A DNA stretch of 6,540 bases from Lentisphaeria bacterium UBA7640 (GTDB lineage: Bacteria; Verrucomicrobiota; Lentisphaeria; Victivallales; Victivallaceae). Made by a program: the position numbers and the translations under genes. Within the stretch, counting starts at the first letter, position 1, and every line of letters starts with the position of its first letter. The notes below the pieces were generated by a model that was not told the DNA's origin, searched no databases, and was given only the letters and a program-made list of their open reading frames with translations. Location: the NCBI GenBank assembly GCA_002483765.1, contig DLIO01000014.1:1-6540 (forward strand), written 5' to 3'. Below, piece after piece: positions 1-4,770 of the stretch.

Positions 1-21
1 GTTTACTTTTTCAATTGACCT

Positions 22-70
22 TTAAGTTTTAAGTTTTAAGGGTTAAGTTTTAAGGGTTAAGTTTTAAGGG
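22..70. repeat. 14-bp tandem repeat, about 3.5 copies
   Basis: The unit TTAAGTTTTAAGGG occurs three times without a mismatch at 29-42, 43-56 and 57-70. A half unit (TTAAGTT) precedes it at 22-28, and the array decays into TTTGGG at 71-76. It lies in non-coding DNA. The unit is itself partly symmetrical (TTAA-GTTT-TAA). Function is unknown. Short AT-rich tandem arrays of this kind are typical of intergenic simple repeats that vary in copy number. Confidence 0.95.
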
Positions 71-109
71 TTTGGGAACACGGCTGTACGCGTTGTAAAT
101 ACCAGTCTG

Positions 110-140
110 AATTGGCGCGCGCATTATGCGCGCGCTAATT
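110..140. repeat. Dispersed GC-rich palindrome, copy 1
   Basis: An odd-centred inverted repeat centred on T125. The inner arms GCGCGCGCAT (115-124) and ATGCGCGCGC (126-135) are perfect, position 114/136 is a G/T mismatch, and the outer arms AATT (110-113) and AATT (137-140) pair again. The same architecture recurs at 2762-2794 and 6145-6177. The element sits between AATACCAGT (98-106) and AATAACCAGT (143-152), which differ by one inserted base and could be a target duplication. Transcribed, it would form a strong hairpin but has no U-tract on either strand, so it is not a standard terminator. Confidence 0.85.
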
Positions 141-455
141 ATAATAACCAGTTATAAAGAATTATGCCATAAACAAAGATGCATAATGTTTATCGATATA
201 TTCGGTAATACCCTATATGGTCGAGGTTTAGTCGATGAAAGCAAAGATTTTATGCTTTGTGAAATTCGGATGCGGACGCCGCGCTCATTCGACATGGTAA
301 AATATGTCCGCGCTCCATAACCATGCCACACGATGGAATGAATATCAAAATGATCTTGTCTTTGAAAAACACAGCCAGGAATGCCTGTATTACTTTTGCG
401 TGAGACTTTTTTGTCTTGTTCCCTTTCCGTGCTTTTTGCGTGGGACTTCTGGAAA
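141..455. other. Intergenic stretch without a supportable gene
   Basis: I see no credible coding sequence here. Short open frames exist on both strands (126-320 + and 152-466 -) but overlap each other, lack Shine-Dalgarno sequences and give no recognisable protein. The stretch holds a small inverted repeat (ATAAACA at 169-175 with TGTTTAT at 187-193) and, near its right end, a degenerate repeat (listed separately). It lies downstream of the leftward gene at 456-1175, but I found no clear terminator for that gene. Confidence 0.6.
394..448. repeat. Degenerate direct repeat of CGCAAAG type
   Basis: TTTTGCGTGRGACTT occurs at 394-408 and 434-448, exactly 40 bases apart with one difference. On the - strand this reads as GTCTCACGCAAAA and GTCCCACGCAAAA with related A-rich units between. 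The composition resembles the degenerate ACGCAAAGA-style dispersed repeats I recall from environmental bacterial genomes; a related stretch occurs near the right edge of the window (about 6466-6511). No function can be assigned. Confidence 0.6.
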
Positions 456-1175
456 CTACTGAGCAAGCAATTCTTGAAGTATTTTATCGGGAACTGCTTT
501 TACCCAGCACAAATAGTATGATAATGTCAATGGATATTTTTCCGAATCCAGAGTAAAGCCATCTACCTTGAGAAATTTAATGCTAAGTTCTGGGCGGAGA
601 GCGCGGAGAGCGCAGGTCATTGCGTGATGACGTCCAGAAGCAATAATCAGCGGTTCCAGCGCCGTGCTGCAAGCATAAACATCTTTCGCTGGCACTTGAT
701 GATTTAAAAGTAGCCGAGAAAAAGTAAACCAGCCGGGAACGCCCTCCCCTGGAGCGGCTTTGTCAATCATGTAACCAGTTTCGTTAAAATCACGCCAAGC
801 GATAGTTTTACCACCAAAAACCTCGCGCAATGCTTTAAGCGAAATATTATCAACGCGATTGGTCAAATAAACTGCGACTGCTAAGGTTTCAACGCCATAT
901 TGTGCCGATTGCAGCTTTTTTACTTTTTTCTTTAATTCAGGTAGATTATCGGAACCACATATAATAAAATCAATGTTACCGTTGGCAAGGGCTGTGCCGG
1001 CATCCGCGGTCGAAGCATTGACGATTTCATATTGTGTCGCGTCAGGAGCCAATGCCAACTTCATCACCGTTCGCCGTAAATTCGGTTCATTGCCAAGCGT
1101 GTCGTAAATACGAATCGTTTCTACGGCAAAAGTGCTATACGAAAAACATAAAAATAGATAAAACAGATATCTCAT
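456..1175 (-). CDS. Secreted PstS-like phosphate-binding-family protein
   Basis: This encodes a 239-aa exported protein that resembles periplasmic substrate-binding proteins of the PstS/PBP-like class. Residues 1-17 form a signal peptide (MRYLFYLFLCFSYSTFA), with cleavage likely before VET. The stretch VYLTNRVDNISLKALREVF (102-120), followed by GGKTIAWRDF (121-130), matches the PstS pattern of a beta strand, 'vdNlsl..lr.iF.Gk...W.d'. YPLTLSYYL near 214-222 corresponds to the YPL...Y segment seen late in these domains. At 239 residues it is shorter than typical PstS (about 320), as in orphan PBP-like proteins. TTGGAG (1184-1189, - strand) is a good ribosome binding site eight bases before the ATG and fixes the start. 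No pstCAB or phoU genes are nearby, so phosphate transport is not shown. It could be a sensor or another anion binder. Cys10 lies too early and without a proper lipobox to argue for a lipoprotein. Confidence 0.8.
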   Translation of the reverse strand: MRYLFYLFLCFSYSTFAVETIRIYDTLGNEPNLRRTVMKLALAPDATQYEIVNASTADAGTALANGNIDFIICGSDNLPELKKKVKKLQSAQYGVETLAVAVYLTNRVDNISLKALREVFGGKTIAWRDFNETGYMIDKAAPGEGVPGWFTFSRLLLNHQVPAKDVYACSTALEPLIIASGRHHAMTCALRALRPELSIKFLKVDGFTLDSEKYPLTLSYYLCWVKAVPDKILQELLAQ

Positions 1176-1216
1176 GAAACCGGCTCCAAGTTATAAAACA
1201 TAAATAGCAAAATTGA

Positions 1217-1244
1217 AAAATAGCGTGAAACCTTTTTTTTTCAA
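1217..1244 (-). promoter_or_regulatory. Possible promoter of the PstS-like gene
   Basis: Reading leftward, TTGAAA (1239-1244) and TATTTT (1217-1222) are separated by 16 bases and lie about 40 bases upstream of the start codon. The region is very AT-rich, so a chance match is quite possible. Confidence 0.3.
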
Positions 1245-1356
1245 TCTGCTAGGCTTTTTAAAAATGGGAGAAAACTACTTTCATTTTATCACGTTTAAAA
1301 AACATTCTTACTTTTTTGATGATTTTCTTGTTTTCAGATTGGCAAATCTTAAGTTT

Positions 1357-1386
1357 TTGACTATATTAATTGTTTGATTTTATAAA
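1357..1386 (+). promoter_or_regulatory. Sigma-70 promoter for rpmA
   Basis: TTGACT (1357-1362) and TATAAA (1381-1386) are 18 bases apart, placing the transcription start near 1393 and giving a 5' leader of under 20 bases that contains the GTGAGGT ribosome binding site (1398-1404). The rest of the 1176-1410 intergenic region is AT-rich, with poly-T runs and no further feature I can support. Confidence 0.55.
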
Positions 1387-1410
1387 CAAACCTAACAGTG
1401 AGGTATAATT

Positions 1411-1662
1411 ATGGCACATAAGAAGGGGCAATCAAGCTCAAGAAACGGTCGTGACAGCAAGCCGAAGATGCTTGGAGTTAAAGCATACGGTGGCGAATAC
1501 GTAACCGCCGGTAGTATCATCGTGCGTCAGCGCGGCACTAAATTTCATCCTGGCAAGAATGTCGGATGTGGCAGGGATTTCACGCTCTTTGCACTCTGCG
1601 AAGGAACAGTAGAATTTTCTAACGCCAGCAAAAAAGTGAATATTGTTCCAGCAGCGGTCTGA
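1411..1662 (+). CDS. rpmA: 50S ribosomal protein bL27
   Basis: This is bL27, a small protein of the large ribosomal subunit whose N-terminal tail reaches the peptidyl transferase centre. The 83-aa product has the family hallmarks: MAHKKG...SSRNGRDS (1-16), LGVK..GGE (21-29), and the IIVRQRGTKFHPG.NVG.GRD.TLFA core (36-62). The length is normal. The N-terminus begins directly with MAHKKG, so there is no cleavable leader of the Firmicutes type. GTGAGGT lies seven bases before the ATG. rplU, which usually precedes rpmA, is not upstream: instead there is an intergenic region and a gene on the opposite strand. obgE follows after 62 bases, the widespread L27-Obg pairing, but a terminator intervenes. 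Confidence 0.98.
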   Translation: MAHKKGQSSSRNGRDSKPKMLGVKAYGGEYVTAGSIIVRQRGTKFHPGKNVGCGRDFTLFALCEGTVEFSNASKKVNIVPAAV

Positions 1663-1680
1663 ACCGAAATAAATATTCAT

Positions 1681-1711
1681 AAAGGCCCGGTTTTGTCCGG
1701 GCTTTTTTTTT
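1681..1711 (+). terminator. Intrinsic terminator between rpmA and obgE
   Basis: GCCCGG (1685-1690) pairs perfectly with CCGGGC (1697-1702) across a TTTTGT loop. The stem is lengthened by A-U pairs and followed by nine T residues (1703-1711). It begins 18 bases after the rpmA stop. The T-tract runs directly into the AGGT ribosome binding site of obgE (1712-1715), so terminator and obgE initiation region are contiguous. It probably lets most transcripts end after rpmA and some read through into obgE. Confidence 0.9.
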
Positions 1712-1724
1712 AGGTATAAATGGT

Positions 1725-2750
1725 ATGTTTGTCGATAAAGTAAAAATCAAAGTCAAAGGCGGCGACGGCGGCAACGGTTGTTGCAGCTTTCGACGTGAAA
1801 AATTTATTCCCAAAGGTGGCCCCGATGGCGGTGACGGCGGGGATGGCGGTAGCGTTATCCTTGAAGCGTCTGAAAATGAACAAAGCTTAGTTGATTTGTC
1901 ATTTATTCGTCATCATGAAGCGGGTCGCGGCGCGCCGGGCAAAGGAAAGGACATGATTGGCAAAAAAGGCAACAATATCATCTTAAAAATCCCAGTGGGA
2001 ACCACCGTTATTAATGCTGAAACCGGTGAATTCATTGTCGACATGGACACTGGTGGCAAACGATTTGTGATTGCTAACGGTGGTAGTGGTGGCTGGGGAA
2101 ACCCCCGTTTTGCGACCAGTACCAATCGTGCTCCAAGACGTTGCAATCCTGGAACGCCTGGCGAAGAGTTATTAATTGAACTTGAGCTAAAAACTATTGC
2201 TGACGCAGGCTTGGTAGGATATCCTAACGCAGGCAAGTCAACTTTATTAGGAGCGATTTCAGCGGCGCGTCCCAAGATTGCGCCATATCCATTCACAACC
2301 TTACGTCCAGTGGTCGGAGTAGTCGATTATCCCGATTTTTTCCGTATGACCATCGCTGACATTCCTGGTTTAGTTGACGGCGCAAGTAAAAACATCGGAC
2401 TTGGTCACGAGTTTTTGCGTCATATCGAACGGACTGGAGTTTTGATTTACGTGCTGGATATGAGTGGTATTGACGGGCGTAAACCATGGGATGATTTCAT
2501 CTCCTTAAAAAAAGAGTTAAATCTTTATCAAAAGGGTCTGTCATTACGCGGTGGAATTATCGTCGCCAATAAAATGGATATGCCAGAAAGCGAAGAAAAT
2601 CTAGAACAATTCAAAAAAGAATTTCCTTCATTACGACTCCCGATCATTGAAATATCCGCGGCGTTGAATGAAAATATTGACGTGTTATCAAAGAAAATTC
2701 GCGCTAAAGTTGAAATCGCTAGGCGCAAAGCTAAAGCTGATATTTCATAA
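1725..2750 (+). CDS. obgE: GTPase Obg (ObgE/CgtA)
   Basis: Obg is an essential GTPase that binds the 50S subunit and links ribosome assembly to growth and the stringent response. The 341-aa product has the glycine-rich Obg fold at 1-158 (KGGDGGNGCCSFRREKF, PKGGPDGGDGGDGG, NGGSGGWGN), followed by the G domain. In the G domain, the P-loop is GYPNAGKS (165-172), switch I is FTTL (190-193), G3 is DIPG (212-215), G4 is NKMD (282-285) and G5 is SAA (311-313). The protein ends just after the G domain, so the C-terminal OCT domain of some Firmicutes and actinobacterial members is absent, and so is the acidic tail of E. coli Obg. The ATG is preceded by AGGT ten bases upstream, next to the terminator T-tract. 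The last codons (GCTGATATTTCA) are repeated in the same frame at 2799-2810, beyond the stop, on the far side of a palindrome. Confidence 0.97.
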   Translation: MFVDKVKIKVKGGDGGNGCCSFRREKFIPKGGPDGGDGGDGGSVILEASENEQSLVDLSFIRHHEAGRGAPGKGKDMIGKKGNNIILKIPVGTTVINAETGEFIVDMDTGGKRFVIANGGSGGWGNPRFATSTNRAPRRCNPGTPGEELLIELELKTIADAGLVGYPNAGKSTLLGAISAARPKIAPYPFTTLRPVVGVVDYPDFFRMTIADIPGLVDGASKNIGLGHEFLRHIERTGVLIYVLDMSGIDGRKPWDDFISLKKELNLYQKGLSLRGGIIVANKMDMPESEENLEQFKKEFPSLRLPIIEISAALNENIDVLSKKIRAKVEIARRKAKADIS

Positions 2751-2810
2751 ATTAGATTCTAAAATTAGCGCGCGCATTATGCGCGCTCGAATTTGAGTGC
2801 TGATATTTCA
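2736..2810. repeat. 12-bp direct repeats flanking palindrome copy 2
   Basis: GCTGATATTTCA occurs at 2736-2747 (last four sense codons of obgE) and again at 2799-2810. The copies are 63 bases apart, a multiple of three, so they share a frame. The 51 bases between them contain the obgE stop codon and the palindrome at 2762-2794. This looks like a target duplication around an inserted element, though a local duplication is also possible. Confidence 0.7.
2762..2794. repeat. Dispersed GC-rich palindrome, copy 2
   Basis: Centred on T2778. The inner core GCGCGCATTATGCGCGC (2770-2786) is a perfect odd palindrome. The outer arms AAATT (2762-2766) and AATTT (2790-2794) also pair, with mismatches between inner and outer arms. 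It starts 11 bases after the obgE stop and could act as an RNA hairpin at the 3' end of that transcript, though it has no proper U-tract. Confidence 0.9.
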
Positions 2811-2831
2811 GCTGTTTACAATATTCCGACG

Positions 2832-2859
2832 TTGATTTTCCGTGACATAGATGTAGATT
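2832..2859 (+). promoter_or_regulatory. Possible promoter of the sigma factor gene
   Basis: TTGATT (2832-2837) and TAGATT (2854-2859) are 16 bases apart, about 50 bases upstream of the sigma factor ATG. The match to consensus is moderate. The gene lacks a recognisable Shine-Dalgarno: the 25 bases before ATG are AT-rich (…TTTAGTATATCGAATT). Confidence 0.35.
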
Positions 2860-2912
2860 ATGCGTCTCACAATTAATTAAAACATTATTTCAGAAATTTA
2901 GTATATCGAATT

Positions 2913-4409
2913 ATGGCAAAAAAACAGATAAAAGCAGATAAATCAGAAGCAGTTGAGTCCCAGGAAGTCAAAAAAAACATGAGTTCTAAACCCGTAAAAG
3001 CTAGCAACACAACTACTGCGTTGATCAAGAGAAGCGAAGCAAAAGTCGCTAAGAATGCCTCAGATAAAGCTAAGGCGGAGACAAAGCCCAAAAGCCCTAA
3101 AGCCTCCACAAAAAAAATGCCAGCAAAGAAAGTTGAAAGCACAACCTCAGCGAAGAAAGTTGCCACGGTTATAGAAAAGAAAACATCAAAAATAGTTCCT
3201 GAACCGGAAGCTGTTGTGAAAAAAACATCGAAAACTGCGATTGTCAAAGCTGAAGAAATAGAAACGACGCAACTGCCAACTAAAGACAAGAAAACCTCAA
3301 CATCAGCCGTACCCACCAAAACCGCTTCAAAAAAGAACGCTGATGTGAAAGTTTCGCAGAAAAAGACTTCGAAGAAAACTGCCAAAAAATTACAAATTGA
3401 TGATGATGACGACGATGATAACGTCGACGACAGTATCGAAGAATTGGATTTTGACGATGAAGGCGATGTAAAAAAAGATACTGAACGCCGTCCGAAAGTC
3501 CGTAAAAAAACCATGGATGCCGCAGAACGCGATAAAGCACGACGAAGCCAGGATGAAGTCGCCAGCGCCGTTCCGAGAAATGACACCATGAAGACCTATA
3601 TGCAGGATATCGGCCAAATCTCGCTGGTTACAGTTAAAGAAGAAGTTGAACTTGCGAAAAAAATTCACGGCGATGATCCGTTAGCCTACGAAGAAGCCCG
3701 AGCTGTCCTTATCAAAGCCAACCTGCGTTTAGTAGTTAAAATCGCACACGATTTCAAAGGAATAGGTTTACCACTTTTAGATTTAATCTCGGAAGGCAAT
3801 ATCGGTTTAATGCGGGCTGTCGAAAAATTTGATCCAGCCAAAGGCGCCAAATTCAGTTCCTATGCTGCTTGGTGGATTAAACAATCCATGCGCCGTGCAT
3901 TGGCCAATCAAAGTCGCACAATTAGAATTCCCGTACAATCCGCCAGCAAAATCAATCGCATTAAATCGGTAAGAATGAAACTTACTGAAGAGTTAGGACG
4001 CGAACCAACCGATGCTGAGATCGCTGGTCATCTGGACTTTAGCGAAAGAACAGTAGCGGGACTTCGGCTTGCAGAACTGCGCACATTTTCACTTCATGAC
4101 CCGATTCAACAGGGCGAAGATGGCGAATTTCAAGATATTATTCCAGACCGCGGCGCAACGACTCCAGATCAGATCATGGCCGATGTTGAATCGCTGGGAC
4201 GCCTGAAAGTATTGATCGAAGAACTTGATGACCGTGAAAAAACGATTCTGAAAATGCGTTTCGGATTGGATGGCACTCGTCCAAAAACACTGGAAGAGGT
4301 TAGTCAAGAAATTGGCCGAACCCGTGAACGCGTACGCCAGATCCAAAATCAAGCGTTATCTAAATTAAAAATGTTGATGGCTGATGAGGCCGGATTCGCT
4401 ACAGACTAA
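2913..4409 (+). CDS. RpoD-family sigma-70 factor with long Lys-rich N-terminus
   Basis: This is a 498-aa sigma-70 factor that directs RNA polymerase to promoters. Region 1.2 is at about 223-253 (NDTMKTYMQDIGQISLVT). Region 2 is at about 262-340 (NLRLVVKIAHDF, DLISEGNIGLMRAVEKFDP, KFSSYAAWWIKQ, then RALANQSRTIRIPV). Region 3 is at about 343-420. Region 4 is at about 432-491 (LDDREKTILKMRFGLDG, TLEEVSQEIGRTRERVRQIQ). These regions are complete. Residues 1-210 replace a normal region 1.1 with low-complexity sequence. It is rich in Lys, Ala, Thr and Ser with four KKTS motifs (89, 103, 126, 150), then seven aspartates (163-169) in an acidic patch to about 185, then a basic RRPKVRKK (192-199). Region 2.4 departs from the near-universal TRAIADQARTIRIPVH of primary sigma factors. 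I therefore cannot say whether this is the housekeeping factor of a divergent lineage or a group 2 factor. There is no clear ribosome binding site. rpsU follows after 68 bases. Confidence 0.93.
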   Translation: MAKKQIKADKSEAVESQEVKKNMSSKPVKASNTTTALIKRSEAKVAKNASDKAKAETKPKSPKASTKKMPAKKVESTTSAKKVATVIEKKTSKIVPEPEAVVKKTSKTAIVKAEEIETTQLPTKDKKTSTSAVPTKTASKKNADVKVSQKKTSKKTAKKLQIDDDDDDDNVDDSIEELDFDDEGDVKKDTERRPKVRKKTMDAAERDKARRSQDEVASAVPRNDTMKTYMQDIGQISLVTVKEEVELAKKIHGDDPLAYEEARAVLIKANLRLVVKIAHDFKGIGLPLLDLISEGNIGLMRAVEKFDPAKGAKFSSYAAWWIKQSMRRALANQSRTIRIPVQSASKINRIKSVRMKLTEELGREPTDAEIAGHLDFSERTVAGLRLAELRTFSLHDPIQQGEDGEFQDIIPDRGATTPDQIMADVESLGRLKVLIEELDDREKTILKMRFGLDGTRPKTLEEVSQEIGRTRERVRQIQNQALSKLKMLMADEAGFATD

Positions 4410-4416
4410 ACCAAAC

Positions 4417-4438
4417 AACCGGCTATTTTGCGCCGGTT
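4417..4438 (+). terminator. Hairpin after sigma gene, weak terminator or attenuator
   Basis: AACCGGC (4417-4423) pairs perfectly with GCCGGTT (4432-4438) across an 8-base loop, starting seven bases after the sigma stop. The downstream sequence ATTAAAATAATT is A-rich rather than a U-tract, so termination would be inefficient. Partial readthrough into rpsU is likely, because I see no convincing separate promoter for rpsU. Confidence 0.55.
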
Positions 4439-4461
4439 ATTAAAATAATTAAATTCCGAAT

Positions 4462-4471
4462 AAGGGGGTGA
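4462..4471 (+). promoter_or_regulatory. Extended Shine-Dalgarno of rpsU
   Basis: AAGGGGGTGA matches the full ten-base complement of the usual 16S 3' end (AAGGAGGTGA) except for one A-to-G change that still allows a G-U pair. It lies six bases before the rpsU ATG. No other gene in the window has a comparable site: rpmA has GTGAGGT, obgE AGGT, and the sigma factor and xseA have none that is well placed. Confidence 0.9.
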
Positions 4472-4477
4472 AACACT

Positions 4478-4642
4478 ATGGATACTGAAGTCCGCGTAAA
4501 AAAAGGCGAGGCTATTGATCGCGCATTGCGTCGGTTGAAGAAAAAACTCGACAAAGAAGGAACTCTGAAAGAACTTCGCAATCGTAAACATTACGAGAAA
4601 CCAAGCGAAGTAAAGCGCAAAGCAGCACAGCACCGCCACTAA
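4478..4642 (+). CDS. rpsU: 30S ribosomal protein bS21
   Basis: This 54-aa basic protein reads MDTEVRVKKGEAIDRALRRL, then a KKKLDKEGTL helix, then KELRNRKHYEKPSEVKRK and a short QHRH tail. The pattern is that of bS21: a V.VKKGE.ID.ALRR.K start followed by an 'R.R..YEKPS..R..K' helix. bS21 sits at the 30S platform near the 16S 3' end and helps initiation on natural mRNAs. The length fits the short form of the family (E. coli has 71). The start is fixed by the extended Shine-Dalgarno. It lies between the sigma gene (68 bases upstream) and a strong terminator. Control through its own Shine-Dalgarno is plausible by analogy with Bacteroidia, but is inferred. Confidence 0.96.
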   Translation: MDTEVRVKKGEAIDRALRRLKKKLDKEGTLKELRNRKHYEKPSEVKRKAAQHRH

Positions 4643-4661
4643 TTCAGGCAGTCTCCCCCAG

Positions 4662-4691
4662 AAAAGCGTCCCATCATCGGGACGCTTTTTT
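4662..4691 (+). terminator. Intrinsic terminator of rpsU
   Basis: GCGTCCC (4666-4672) pairs perfectly with GGGACGC (4679-4685) across the loop ATCATC. Four A residues before the stem pair with the T-tract, which runs for six T (4686-4691), then G and four more T. It starts 20 bases after the rpsU stop and separates this unit from xseA. Confidence 0.95.
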
Positions 4692-4698
4692 GTTTTAA

Positions 4699-4728
4699 TT
4701 GGAATGAACATTATTTCTGGGCTATAGT
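4699..4728 (+). promoter_or_regulatory. Probable promoter of xseA
   Basis: TTGGAA (4699-4704) and TATAGT (4723-4728) are 18 bases apart. They lie just beyond the rpsU terminator and about 40 bases upstream of the xseA ATG. Position and absence of another upstream source of transcription support it. Confidence 0.45.
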
Positions 4729-4770
4729 TACCTACTTAATCAATCTTTAATCTGGAAATATATAAATACC

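Noticed and set aside
40..76. G-quadruplex from four GGG runs in the tandem array
   Set aside because: Two of the loops are 11 bases long, so a stable quadruplex is unlikely.
126..466. Open frames on both strands left of the PstS-like gene
   Set aside because: They overlap each other, lack ribosome binding sites, run through the palindrome or the degenerate repeat, and give no recognisable protein.
1404..1409. TATAAT just before the rpmA start codon as a -10 box
   Set aside because: No -35 at proper distance, and it overlaps the ribosome binding site spacer.
2885..3589. 234-codon open frame antisense to the sigma gene
   Set aside because: It is a shadow of the Lys/Ala/Thr-rich and Asp-rich low-complexity coding sequence; its Ser/Phe/Leu-rich product is what such a shadow gives.
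2881..4717. AACATTATTTC shared upstream of the sigma gene and of xseA
   Set aside because: An 11-base AT-rich match is expected by chance in a window of this size.
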